DNA from: an uncultured Caulobacterales bacterium
GTDB taxonomy: Bacteria > Pseudomonadota > Alphaproteobacteria > Caulobacterales > Caulobacteraceae
Direction: 5' to 3'
DNA length: 51,118 nucleotides
Assembly (NCBI GenBank): GCA_903858185.1
Contig: CAIOHT010000051.1
Location: forward strand, 1-51,118
The notes under the pieces are model-generated. The model did not search any database, was not told the origin of the DNA, and was given only the letters and a program-made list of their open reading frames with translations. A program made the position numbers and the translations under genes. Positions 1 through 8,031 of this stretch are shown here, in pieces (position 1 is the first letter of the stretch; each line of letters starts with the position of its first letter).

Positions 1-42
1 ATGGGGCGGCCACGACGACACGCCGGTGGTGACAGGGCCGGC

Positions 43-549
43 GTGAAAATCATCATCCGGCCGGCCGTCGACGAGCATGCCGTCCTCTATCCGGCGCTTG
101 AACGCTCCGCCGGTCAGGCCTTCCTGGCCATTCCCGAGCTGACCTGGATCGCAGATCACACGATCACCCCTGCCGAAGACTTCTATCCGCTCATCGCCGC
201 CGGCACAGTCTGGGAAGCGGTGGACACCGACGGGGCGCCCGTCGGTTTCCTGATGGCCGAGGGCTTCCCTGACCATCTGCATGTTCTTGAACTTTCCGTG
301 GCCTCGACCCACCAGAAGCTGGGCATCGGCCGGCGCCTGATGGAGGCCGCGGCGGACCATGCGCGAGCCGCCGGCCTGACCGCCGTCACCCTGACCACCT
401 TCCGGTCGGTGCCATGGAACGGCCCATTCTACGCCAGTCTTGGCTATCAGACGCTGGAACCGCCCCTTCCCGGCGATCTGCAGGCCCATATCGACGACGA
501 AAAGGCGCGGGGCCTTACGGATCGCTGCGCCATGCAGCTGGTGTTGTAG
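43..549 (+). CDS. GNAT family N-acetyltransferase
   Basis: This is a predicted 168-residue acetyltransferase of the GNAT superfamily, which moves an acetyl group from acetyl-CoA to an amine; the substrate is unknown. The acetyl-CoA-binding motif A is visible at residues 91-97 (QKLGIGR), after a beta-strand ending in LELSVAS, and a late FYASLGY segment matches motif B. I chose the GTG at 43, which gives the usual short lead into IIRPA. The frame stays open to an ATG at base 1, so a longer protein or a start outside the window is possible. It converges on the next gene, with an inverted repeat between them. Confidence 0.8.
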   Translation: MKIIIRPAVDEHAVLYPALERSAGQAFLAIPELTWIADHTITPAEDFYPLIAAGTVWEAVDTDGAPVGFLMAEGFPDHLHVLELSVASTHQKLGIGRRLMEAAADHARAAGLTAVTLTTFRSVPWNGPFYASLGYQTLEPPLPGDLQAHIDDEKARGLTDRCAMQLVL

Positions 550-568
550 AAGCGCCCCTAGCCCATCC

Positions 569-705
569 CTCACCCGTCATGGCCCGGCTTGTCCGGGCCA
601 TCCATGCACACGGTCGATAACGTGTTGCCGCGCGACTTCAGCCCCCTTCGGCCTCACGGTGTTGTTGGGTGGCCCGGACAAGCCGGGCCATGACGGTCAG
701 GTGAG
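569..705. repeat. Long inverted repeat between convergent genes
   Basis: Arm 1 (about 569-609) and arm 2 (about 661-705) are near-perfect reverse complements around the core CATGGCCCGGCTTGTCCGGG. Each arm also holds an internal palindrome (GCCCGG..CCGGGC). The region separates two convergent genes and could fold into a large cruciform or hairpin on either strand. It resembles the short palindromic intergenic repeats of alphaproteobacteria. It may also end transcription from both sides, although neither strand shows a clear T-run. Confidence 0.8.
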
Positions 706-711
706 GGCAAG

Positions 712-1797
712 TTACCGCAGCGGCGGCGAATACAGCAGGCCCGCCGGTCGCGCGTTCCACAGGGCGTTCTGCCCCCGCTCCAGTTTCAGGGCCGAATCCC
801 TGCCGAGGTTGCGATCAAACATCTCGTCATAGGCGCCGACCGCCTTGATCGCGCGGAAGGCCCAGGCGTCATCCAGACCGAGCATGGCCCCATAGCCGGT
901 GTCGACCCCCAGCAACCGCCGCACCTCCGGTCGGGTCGACTCCTTGCGCATCCGGTCCGCCGTCTCTGAGGTGACGCCCAGTTCCTCGGCGAGGATCAGG
1001 GCGTTCAACGTCCAGCGCACCACATCGGTCCAGCCTGGATCGCCCTGCCGCACAGCCGGCCCCAGCGGCTCCTTGGAAATCACGTCCGAGAGCAGCACAT
1101 GCGCGCCTGGGTCGACCATGGTCGCGCGGGCCGAGGCCAGGCTTGATACATCGGCCGACATGACGTCGCAGACACCGCGTTCATAGTCCTGGCGCGCCCG
1201 CTCAAGCGTCGGCGCCAGCACCGGCTGCCAGTTTATGTCGCGCACCCTGAACCAGTCCCGCAGGTTCAGTTCGCTGGTCGAGCCTGACTGGACGCAGACC
1301 TTGGCGCCCGAGAGGTCCGATGCGCTTTGCAGATCGAAGTCCCTGGGGGCCAGGAACCCCTGACCGTCGTAGTAGGCGACACCGGCGAAATCGACACCCT
1401 CGCCGGCGTCGCGGCTGAAGGTCCAGCTGGTGTTGCGCGACAGCAGGTCGACATGGCCGGTCTTCAGCGCCGTGAACCGTTCGTCGTTTGTCAGGGGCAC
1501 GAACACCACGCGATTGGGGTCGCCGAGCACCGCGGCCGCCAGGGCGCGACAGAAATCCACGTCGAACCCCCGCCAACGTCCCGCCGGGTCGGCCAGCGAA
1601 AATCCCGCCAGCCCCGGATAGACGCCACAGCGCAGGGCGCCACGAGCCTTGACGGCGGCGAGCGTGCGGCTGGCGGACGCCGCGACGCCCGCTCCGTCGA
1701 CCACCGGCGCCCGGTCGGGCGCGCTGGACACCGGCGTTGTTCGCTCGCACGCCGCCGCCGACAGGGCGACCAGAAGAGCGAGCGCGAGTCGTTTCAC
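712..1797 (-). CDS. Amino-acid ABC transporter substrate-binding lipoprotein (AapJ/BztA-like)
   Basis: This predicted 361-residue solute-binding protein belongs to the family that delivers polar amino acids to an ABC importer. The N-terminus is a short signal ending in SAAAC (Cys17), which suggests a lipid-anchored form, followed by a bacterial solute-binding family 3 domain (LRCGVYPGLAGFS, then GFDVDFCRALAAA). The GTG at 1797 is chosen because it begins the signal peptide and follows AAGGA at good spacing; the open frame extends to 2007 without a better start. No permease or ATPase gene is adjacent, so it is an orphan binding protein in this window. It is divergent from the cystathionine lyase gene. 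Confidence 0.85.
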   Translation of the reverse strand: MKRLALALLVALSAAACERTTPVSSAPDRAPVVDGAGVAASASRTLAAVKARGALRCGVYPGLAGFSLADPAGRWRGFDVDFCRALAAAVLGDPNRVVFVPLTNDERFTALKTGHVDLLSRNTSWTFSRDAGEGVDFAGVAYYDGQGFLAPRDFDLQSASDLSGAKVCVQSGSTSELNLRDWFRVRDINWQPVLAPTLERARQDYERGVCDVMSADVSSLASARATMVDPGAHVLLSDVISKEPLGPAVRQGDPGWTDVVRWTLNALILAEELGVTSETADRMRKESTRPEVRRLLGVDTGYGAMLGLDDAWAFRAIKAVGAYDEMFDRNLGRDSALKLERGQNALWNARPAGLLYSPPLR

Positions 1798-1879
1798 AGC
1801 GGGTTTCCTTGATCGGCGGCGCCAAGCCGCCCTATGGATGAAGGACAATCGCTCTGACGCGCCAAGGCTGGCAACCCGC

Positions 1880-3028
1880 ATGGACGAAGAAACCCGCCTG
1901 ATCCACGCCGGCCAGATCGAAGGCCTGCCCGCGAAGACGGTCAGTCCACCGGTCCAGCGCGGGTCCACAGTCCTGCTGCCCAATGCCAGGGCTCTGTATG
2001 ACGGCACGCTCGGCTACGGCCGCGCCGGCCTGTCCGCCCAGTTCGCGCTGATGGACGCGCTCGCCGAGCTCGAGGGCGCTGAGGACGTCCAGCTCTACCC
2101 CTCGGGTCTAGCAGCGATGACGGCGGCCATGCTGGCGGTGCTCAGGGCCGGCGATCATGTCCTGGTGGTCGACACAGTCTATCGGCCGGTGCGCTACTTC
2201 TGTGACCGGGTATTGCGGCGGTTCAGGGTGTCGGTCGACTACTACGACCCACGCCTCGACGCCGACGGCGTCCTGGCGCTGGCCAGTCCGTCGACCCGGC
2301 TGCTCGTGCTGGAGTCGCCGGGCTCCCTGAGCTTCGAGATGCAGGATGCGACCGCCATCGCCGCGGCGGCCCGGGCGCGCGGCATCCTGACCCTGCTGGA
2401 CAACACCTGGGGCGCCGGGCGGCTGTACAAGCCGCTCGCTCACGGCGTCGACATCAGCGTCCAGGCCCTGACCAAGTACGTCTGCGGCCACTCGGACGTG
2501 TTCATGGGTTCTGTCGCCACGGCCGACACGGGCCTGGCCATGCTGATGCAGGCCTCGATCCAGGACCACGGCTGGTCGGTCGCGCCCGAGGACGCCTACC
2601 AGGCCCTGCGCGGTCTGCGCACGCTGGCCACGCGGCTGGACCGGCACGGCGAGAGCGGCCTGACGGTCGCCGCCTGGCTGGTCGACCAACCGGACGTGCT
2701 GCAGGTCCTGCACCCGGCCCTCCCCGGCGCGCCCGGACATGACCTCTGGGCCCGCGACTACAGCGGCGCCTGCGGCCTGTTCGGCGTCGTGCTGCAACCG
2801 GGCCCGCCGGCGAGGGTCGAGGCCTTCCTCGACGCCCTGGATATCTTCGGCCTCGGCTTCTCCTGGGGCGGCTTCGAAAGCCTCGCCATCAGCTGCGACC
2901 CGCAACTGATGGCCCGAAAGATCCGGGTCGACTACGGCGGCCCACTGATGCGCCTGCACGTGGGTCTGGAAGCGCCTGCCGACCTGATCGCAGACCTGCG
3001 GACTGGCCTGGATGCTTACGGGGCCTAG
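1880..3028 (+). CDS. metC: Cystathionine beta-lyase (PLP-dependent)
   Basis: The 382-residue product is a Cys/Met-metabolism PLP enzyme, predicted to cleave cystathionine to homocysteine, pyruvate and ammonia in methionine synthesis. The PLP lysine is Lys199 in ALTKY, the cofactor-binding aspartate is Asp174 in LLDNTW, and the phosphate-binding segment is YPSGLAAM (residues 73-80). The length matches alphaproteobacterial MetC. The start at 1880 gives the family-typical MDEETRLIHAG; another ATG in frame lies at 1838. Gamma-synthase or gamma-lyase activity cannot be excluded from sequence alone. No methionine genes flank it. Confidence 0.9.
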   Translation: MDEETRLIHAGQIEGLPAKTVSPPVQRGSTVLLPNARALYDGTLGYGRAGLSAQFALMDALAELEGAEDVQLYPSGLAAMTAAMLAVLRAGDHVLVVDTVYRPVRYFCDRVLRRFRVSVDYYDPRLDADGVLALASPSTRLLVLESPGSLSFEMQDATAIAAAARARGILTLLDNTWGAGRLYKPLAHGVDISVQALTKYVCGHSDVFMGSVATADTGLAMLMQASIQDHGWSVAPEDAYQALRGLRTLATRLDRHGESGLTVAAWLVDQPDVLQVLHPALPGAPGHDLWARDYSGACGLFGVVLQPGPPARVEAFLDALDIFGLGFSWGGFESLAISCDPQLMARKIRVDYGGPLMRLHVGLEAPADLIADLRTGLDAYGA

Positions 3029-3056
3029 CGGCTCGCTGAGCCGCAGCCCGACGGGC
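3028..3056. terminator. Paired hairpins after metC
   Basis: A perfect 7-bp stem GCGGCTC/GAGCCGC with a 3-nt loop begins on the last base of the metC stop codon. A second GCCCG/CGGGC hairpin follows at once. The pair lies between metC and the 3' end of the convergent tRNA-Arg gene. There is no T-run, so if it terminates it may do so weakly or with Rho. Confidence 0.4.
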
Positions 3057-3063
3057 AGGAAGT

Positions 3064-3140
<77 letters not shown>

Positions 3141-3184
3141 TCGCTGGCGGGTTTAGCGGTGTTCGAGCGGCGGGAACAGGTTGC

Positions 3185-3297
3185 GTGGTTCGAGAGGCTC
3201 GCAATGCTCGCTCCTCACCATGACGAACACACGTGCCCTCACTTCTGGTCGTCATCCTCAGGAGCGGACCCTCAGGTCCGCGTCTCGAAGGACGCCA
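3185..3297. repeat. Dispersed palindromic repeat, copy 1
   Basis: This is one of three copies in the window (others at 17569 and 43364). The outer arms are a variant of GGTTCGAGA and GTCTCGAAGGAC. The inner arms are GCTCCTCACCATGACGAA and CGTCATCCTCAGGAGC, so the whole element is an imperfect palindrome. Here it fills the gap between tRNA-Arg and the complex I subunit gene. Confidence 0.75.
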
Positions 3298-3302
3298 CAG
3301 CC

Positions 3303-3608
3303 CTAGTGCGTCCAGGACTGCCGGCGGTTGGTGGCGAAGTTGTCGGCATAGGCCTTGAGGATCTTCTTCGGCTCCTTCGGCTCGAACAGCTGGAAGGCAA
3401 TGCCGTGCCGCTGGGCGTAGGCGACGGCCTCCTCGCGGGTCTCGAAGGTCAGCCGCACCTGCCCGTTCATGTCGGTGGACTGGGTCCAGCCGGTCAGCGG
3501 ATCGGTGCCGCGGGCCGAAGCCGGTGCGAACTCGAGCAACCAGTCCTTTGTCTTGCCACGACCGGACTGCATGGCGGTCTTTGCGGGGCGATAGATGCGC
3601 GCGAGCAT
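3303..3608 (-). CDS. NDUFS4-like complex I accessory subunit
   Basis: This 101-residue protein matches the conserved ETC complex I subunit family (the bacterial counterpart of the mitochondrial 18-kDa/NDUFS4 subunit), which sits at the NADH-oxidising arm of respiratory complex I. Visible hallmarks are the basic [14 protein letters not shown] start, the WLLEF strand, [11 protein letters not shown], and a C-terminal [12 protein letters not shown] helix followed by the lysine-rich [14 protein letters not shown]. The ATG at 3608 is chosen because GAGG precedes it and the family starts here; the open frame runs further upstream into the tRNA. It lies between two tRNA genes on the same strand. Confidence 0.9.
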   Translation of the reverse strand: MLARIYRPAKTAMQSGRGKTKDWLLEFAPASARGTDPLTGWTQSTDMNGQVRLTFETREEAVAYAQRHGIAFQLFEPKEPKKILKAYADNFATNRRQSWTH

Positions 3609-3635
3609 GTCGGGCCTCGTGTTGGTCGTCTTTTC

Positions 3636-3714
<79 letters not shown>

Positions 3715-3901
3715 CGATCACGGAAGGTGTTGCTCTACAAAGCTTCGCCCCCGGGAGCAAACGTATTGCGCAGAAGGCTTGCGGTTCCCCGACGATACCC
3801 GTCGAAAGGTGGTTTCCGGACCCGGACGGATGCTCTAGGCCGGTAGCCGGGATCAGCCTTCGCCTGGCGTCGCCACGAGCGCCGGCGATCGGGAAACGCA
3901 C

Positions 3902-4987
3902 ATGACCGAACCAGCCATCGCCGCAGGCGTCGACGCCATCGATCCGGCCTGGATGACCGCCGCGCTGCGCGCGTCGGGCGCCCTGCCGACAGGCGAGGTC
4001 GTCGCGCTGGACGTGAAGCCGGTCGGCAACGGCCTGGTCGGCGACAGCTTCCGCCTCGCCATCACCTATGACGGCGCCCCCGCCTCGGCCCCGGCCAGCG
4101 TGGTCGGCAAGTTCGCCGCCGCCGATCCCGGCAGCCGGGCGACCGGCGCGGCCTTCAACCTTTATGGCCGCGAGGTCGGCTTCTACCGCGAGCTTGCCGC
4201 AAGCGTCGGGATCATCACCCCGAAGACCCATTTCGCCCGTATCGATCCCGAGACTTCGGCCTTCACACTGATCTTCGAGGACTTCGGGCCGGCGCGAGCG
4301 GGCGACCAGCTTACCGGCTGTTCCATCGCCGACGCCAGGACGGCGATGCTGGAAGCGGCGGCCCTGCACGCACCACGCTGGAACGATCCCTCGCTCCGGG
4401 ACATCAGCTGGCTGACGTCCGGTGCGGACATGCATCCGGCGATCATCGCCGCCCTGCCAGGGATCATCACGGCTTTCCGCGAGCGCTACGACGGCATCCT
4501 CGAAGACGATCACATGGCGCTGGTGACGCGCCTGCCGGAGATCATGCGCCAGTTCCAGGGCGCATCGGACGGACCGTTCACGATCCAGCACGGCGACTTC
4601 AGGCTCGACAACATCCTGTTCGACATCCAGGGCGGAAGGCGCCGCATGGGCACACTCGACTGGCAGACCCTGGCCATCGGCCACGGCATGACGGACGTGA
4701 CCTATTTCCTGAGCGCCGGCGTCTCGCCAGAGCTGCGCCGCGCCCACGAACGCGAGCTGGTCGGCGCCTACCACGACGAGCTGCGCCGCCTGGGCGTCAA
4801 CGACTATGCCGCGGACCAGTGCTGGACAGATTATCGCCGGATGGCGGTGCACGGCATCTTCATGGGCGTCTTCTCGGCGATCGCCGTGGAGCGGACCGAG
4901 CGCGGCGACGCGCTGTTCCTGACCATGACCCGCGGCGCCTGCGCCCAGGCGCTGGACCACGACACCTTCGATATCTGGACTGTTTGA
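3902..4987 (+). CDS. Aminoglycoside-phosphotransferase-family kinase
   Basis: The 361-residue product has the APH/choline-kinase fold, predicted to use ATP to phosphorylate a small molecule. The catalytic loop HGDFRLDN (residues 230-237) and the metal-binding DWQ (253-255) are intact, and Lys70 in VVGKF is the likely ATP-contacting lysine. It resembles the large, mostly uncharacterised branch often annotated as phosphotransferase or ecdysteroid-kinase-like rather than a resistance enzyme. An alcohol dehydrogenase gene follows 11 nt downstream on the same strand, so the two are probably co-transcribed and may act on one compound. Confidence 0.85.
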   Translation: MTEPAIAAGVDAIDPAWMTAALRASGALPTGEVVALDVKPVGNGLVGDSFRLAITYDGAPASAPASVVGKFAAADPGSRATGAAFNLYGREVGFYRELAASVGIITPKTHFARIDPETSAFTLIFEDFGPARAGDQLTGCSIADARTAMLEAAALHAPRWNDPSLRDISWLTSGADMHPAIIAALPGIITAFRERYDGILEDDHMALVTRLPEIMRQFQGASDGPFTIQHGDFRLDNILFDIQGGRRRMGTLDWQTLAIGHGMTDVTYFLSAGVSPELRRAHERELVGAYHDELRRLGVNDYAADQCWTDYRRMAVHGIFMGVFSAIAVERTERGDALFLTMTRGACAQALDHDTFDIWTV

Positions 4988-4998
4988 GAGGCTCCGCC

Positions 4999-6102
4999 AT
5001 GCAGGTCACCGCCGCTGTCGCCCGCGCCCCCGGCACCGACTTCACCCTCGAAACGGTCGAGCTTGAGGAGCCGCGCGCCGACGAAATCCTCGTCCGCATC
5101 GCCGCCGTCGGCGTCTGCCACACCGATCTGGTCGCCCGCGAGGGCGCCATGCCCTTCTCGATGCCCGCGGTGCTGGGTCATGAGGGCGCGGGCGTGGTCG
5201 AACGGGTCGGGTCGGCCGTGACCAAGGTCGTCGCCGGCGACCGGGTGGCCCTGACCTTCCGTTCCTGCGGCCAGTGCGACCGCTGCAACAGCGGCGATCC
5301 GGCCTACTGCTACGCCATGCCGGCGTTGAACTATATCGGCATGCGCCCGGACGGAACCAAGGCCCTGAAGCAGGGCGACGAGGCAGTTTCATCCAACTTC
5401 TTCGGCCAGTCCTCGTTCGCCACCTATGCCCTCGCCTACGAGCGCAATGTCATCCGGATACCGGACGACATCCCGTTCGAGATCGCCGCGCCGTTCGGCT
5501 GCGGCGTCCAGACCGGCGCGGGCGGTGTGATGCTGGCCCTTGCCTGTCCGGCGGGCTCTACGCTGCTGATCACCGGCGGCGGGGCTGTGGGCCTCTCGGC
5601 CGTGATGGGGGCGGCGATCCAGGGCTGCGCGACGATCATCGTGGTGGAGCCCCACGCCGCGCGCCGCGCGCTGGCGACCGAGCTGGGCGCGACCCATGTG
5701 ATCGATCCCGCGGCCGGCCCGGACCTCGCCGCCGCTGTGCGCGCGATCCTGCCCCAGGGCGTGGACTATGCCTTCGACACCACCGGCCGCCCCGACACCC
5801 TGACGGCCATCATGGGCGCCCTGGCCCCCAAGGGCGTGCTGGGCATCGTCGGTATCCCCCCGGCGGGCACGCCGTTGCCGGGCGACCTGGGCACGGTCCT
5901 GACCTTTGGCCAGACGGTCCGCGGCATCATCGAGGGCGACAGCGATCCGGATGTCTACCTGCCGGAGCTGATCGCCCACTGGCGTGCGGGGCGGCTTCCG
6001 GTCGACCGCCTGGTCAAGACCTTTCCCTTCGACCAGATCAACGCCGCCATCGCTGCCCAGCATCACGGCGACTGCGTGAAGGTGGTGCTGACGCTGCCCT
6101 AG
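4999..6102 (+). CDS. Zinc-dependent alcohol dehydrogenase (aryl/allylic alcohol type)
   Basis: A 367-residue medium-chain dehydrogenase/reductase that should oxidise an alcohol with NAD(P)+. Catalytic zinc ligands are visible as Cys40 (GVCHTD), His61-Glu62 (GHEGAG) and Cys168 (FGCGVQTG). The structural zinc site is the four-cysteine cluster Cys90, 93, 96 and 104. The Rossmann motif GGGAVG lies at 193-198. The pattern resembles aryl-alcohol or geraniol dehydrogenases. The ATG at 4999 is chosen because the protein then starts at the family position; the frame is open upstream inside the kinase gene. Its stop codon shares the bases CTAG with the convergent thioesterase gene. Confidence 0.9.
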   Translation: MQVTAAVARAPGTDFTLETVELEEPRADEILVRIAAVGVCHTDLVAREGAMPFSMPAVLGHEGAGVVERVGSAVTKVVAGDRVALTFRSCGQCDRCNSGDPAYCYAMPALNYIGMRPDGTKALKQGDEAVSSNFFGQSSFATYALAYERNVIRIPDDIPFEIAAPFGCGVQTGAGGVMLALACPAGSTLLITGGGAVGLSAVMGAAIQGCATIIVVEPHAARRALATELGATHVIDPAAGPDLAAAVRAILPQGVDYAFDTTGRPDTLTAIMGALAPKGVLGIVGIPPAGTPLPGDLGTVLTFGQTVRGIIEGDSDPDVYLPELIAHWRAGRLPVDRLVKTFPFDQINAAIAAQHHGDCVKVVLTLP

Positions 6103-6551
6103 GCCTTCGGCTTCGCGCCGGGCGCGGGCTGATCGGCGCGGCGGTGGACGGGCTTGAAGATGCCGCTCGCCCGCATGACGTCGCGAGTCCCGACACGAAT
6201 GCGGCCCTCGACGAAGATCAGGTCCTTCGTCTGGCGCGTGACGACGGCGTCGCCGAAGACCCAGTCCCCGGCGCGCGCCATCGACAGGAAATCGAGCGAA
6301 AGGTGCACGGTCACGGACGCCGTCCCCGCCTCACGCCCGACGGCGTTGGCCAGCACCCCGTCCATGAAGGTCGACAGCATCCCGCCGTGGACGATGCCCA
6401 GGCTGTTGCAGTGTCTCTTGAGCGCGAAGAAGGCGTGCTCCAGCGCCTCGGGCGTCGAGCGGTGAAAAAAGGGGCCGTTGTGCGTCGTATAGGGGCCGCG
6501 TGCGCTGGGCTTGAACCCTTCCGGCGGGGCCGGGATGGTCTCGTCGGTCAC
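6099..6551 (-). CDS. PaaI-family hotdog thioesterase
   Basis: The 150-residue protein is a hotdog-fold acyl-CoA thioesterase of the PaaI group. The signature is present: HGGMLSTFMDG at residues 55-65 (His55, Gly56, Gly57, Asp64) and the later VTVHLSLDFLSMARAGDWVFGDA strand pair typical of these enzymes. It probably hydrolyses a CoA ester; the substrate is not evident. The start is GTG at 6551, overlapping the stop of the upstream DUF192 gene by 4 nt (GTGA), so the two are translationally coupled. Confidence 0.88.
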   Translation of the reverse strand: MTDETIPAPPEGFKPSARGPYTTHNGPFFHRSTPEALEHAFFALKRHCNSLGIVHGGMLSTFMDGVLANAVGREAGTASVTVHLSLDFLSMARAGDWVFGDAVVTRQTKDLIFVEGRIRVGTRDVMRASGIFKPVHRRADQPAPGAKPKA

Positions 6552-7057
6552 TTGCCGAATATCCGGTGATGGACCCGGTCGCCGATGGTGATGCCGAGCT
6601 CGGCCGCCCGCCCGCCCGCGATTTCCAGCACGCCCAGCGCCGCACCCTCCGAGGGAAGCGGGGTCTCGTTGAACGGCTCGGCCATGGCGGCGATCGACAG
6701 GATCCGCCCGTTGACCCCGATGTAGATAATGTCGAGCGGGATATAGGTGTTCCGCATCCAGAATGCGCGCGGGGCCGGTGAGGTCCAGATGAACAGCATG
6801 CCGGCGTCGGGCGCCAGGCTGGTCCGGTACATCAGGCCGCGCTCGCGCTCGGCGTCATCGTCGGCGATCTCGACCTTGAAGCTGACCGGTCCGCGCGCGG
6901 TATCCACGGTCACCGTCTCCAGCGCAGCCGCAAGCGGCCTGGCCGGCGCCGCCGCCGGCGCGGGTGTTTCCGCCCGGCAGGCCCCCGCCGATAACGGCGC
7001 GAGCATCGCCAGGGTCAGGACGAGCGTCCGACCAGCGCTACGCATCAGCGAAATCAA
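6548..7057 (-). CDS. DUF192 exported protein
   Basis: A 169-residue protein of the DUF192 (COG1430) family, whose function is not established. The N-terminus is a signal peptide (TLVLTLAMLAPLSAGACRA), so it is exported and possibly a lipoprotein. The domain core is clear: FKVEIADDDAERERGLMYR, then GMLFIW, FWMRNTYIPLDIIYI and the closing VLEIAGGRAAELGI. The TTG at 7057 is preceded by TGGAG at 8 nt, while the in-frame ATG at 7045 has no ribosome site at normal distance, so I prefer TTG. It precedes the thioesterase with a GTGA overlap and follows the cold-shock gene on the same strand. Confidence 0.85.
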   Translation of the reverse strand: MISLMRSAGRTLVLTLAMLAPLSAGACRAETPAPAAAPARPLAAALETVTVDTARGPVSFKVEIADDDAERERGLMYRTSLAPDAGMLFIWTSPAPRAFWMRNTYIPLDIIYIGVNGRILSIAAMAEPFNETPLPSEGAALGVLEIAGGRAAELGITIGDRVHHRIFGK

Positions 7058-7083
7058 CAGGCTTACTCCAGGTGCGTCGGGCG

Positions 7084-7713
7084 TCAGGACGCCGCGATTT
7101 CGGCCACGACCAGACCCTTGGGCCCTTCCGCGAAACGCACCATCACGCCTTCGCCGGGCTGCAGGTCATCAAGGCCGCTGCGACGCAGGGTCTCGATGTG
7201 GACGAAGATATCCCCCGGCTCGGCGTCGCGCACCACGAAACCATAGCCCTTGGTGCGATTGAACCATTTCACCGTGCAGTGCTCGAGCGGACCATCGCCT
7301 TGCAGCGCCGCCGGGCGGCGTGGTGCGTCACGATGGCCGCCGCCAAAGCCGCCGCTGCGGTCGAAGCGGTCCCGTTCGCGGCCGAAGCCCCCGGTCTCGC
7401 GATCAAAACGCCGCTGGGGGCGCTCGCCGACCGGCGGCGCGGCCGTTTCGTCGAGATCCACGATGTCCGAAACCTGCCAGCCCTTGGTGCGCCGGACCAC
7501 GTCACAGACGATGACCGAGCCTTCCACCGCCGATTCACGACCGGCGTTTCGAAGCGAGGTGATGTGCAGCAGCACATCCTTGAGGCCGGTCTGGCCAGGA
7601 TCATCCGGAACGATGAACCCGTAGCCCTTTCCGGCATCGAACCATTTAACGCGGCCATTGATCCGCACGGATTCCTCGTGCGGCTCCTGGGCCTCGAAAT
7701 CGTAACCAGACAT
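7084..7713 (-). CDS. Double cold-shock-domain protein
   Basis: A 209-residue protein with two complete cold-shock domains. Domain 1 has KGYGFI (29-34) and DVLLH (46-50); domain 2 has KGYGFV (155-160) and DIFVH (168-172). These RNP1 and RNP2 motifs bind single-stranded RNA or DNA. The linker (about 92-143) is rich in Arg, Gly and Phe and likely disordered. This architecture matches the two-domain Caulobacter cold-shock proteins (CspC/CspD type), which are known for stationary-phase expression. The ATG at 7713 follows AGAGG; the open frame upstream to 7839 lacks family similarity. It may act as an RNA chaperone or translation modulator. Confidence 0.92.
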   Translation of the reverse strand: MSGYDFEAQEPHEESVRINGRVKWFDAGKGYGFIVPDDPGQTGLKDVLLHITSLRNAGRESAVEGSVIVCDVVRRTKGWQVSDIVDLDETAAPPVGERPQRRFDRETGGFGRERDRFDRSGGFGGGHRDAPRRPAALQGDGPLEHCTVKWFNRTKGYGFVVRDAEPGDIFVHIETLRRSGLDDLQPGEGVMVRFAEGPKGLVVAEIAAS

Positions 7714-7876
7714 TCCGCCCCTCTGCCCCGCCCAAAGTGCTCTGTGGACGGGAGACCTAGTGTAACACTGTTCTCGCGGAGGGAGAGCCGTCAATGCAGG
7801 AATTCGCGCAGACGATGACTCGGGCCGAAGCCGCGACAATTAGTCGCACACGTCAAGGATCTGTCACTCGCGGCGG

Positions 7877-7951
7877 TGGTACGCCCTAGGGGAGTCGAAC
7901 CCCTCTTACCAGATTGAAAATCTGGGGTCCTAACCGATAGACGAAGGGCGC
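7877..7951 (-). tRNA. tRNA-Glu (anticodon TTC)
   Basis: On the minus strand, acceptor GCGCCCT/AGGGCGT (with a terminal G-U pair), anticodon stem CCAGA/TCTGG, loop TTTTCAA with anticodon TTC, T-loop GGTTCGACTCC, discriminator A, and encoded CCA at 7877-7879. Length 75 nt, normal for tRNA-Glu. Confidence 0.95.
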
Positions 7952-7970
7952 CCGGTCGCGAGGAAGCGGC

Positions 7971-7999
7971 TGTATATTCGCGACTCTCCGCAGGCGCAA
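7971..7999 (-). promoter_or_regulatory. Candidate sigma-70 promoter for tRNA-Glu
   Basis: Reading the minus strand, TTGCGC (7994-7999) is followed after exactly 17 nt by TATACA (7971-7976), 20 nt upstream of the tRNA 5' end. The spacing matches the other two promoters recognised here. A TCCGCAGG/CCTGCGGA stem at 7987-8011 overlaps the -35 and may end recJ transcription. Confidence 0.55.
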
Positions 8000-8031
8000 G
8001 CCCCCTGCGGACCGGAAGTTCACCGGTTTGT

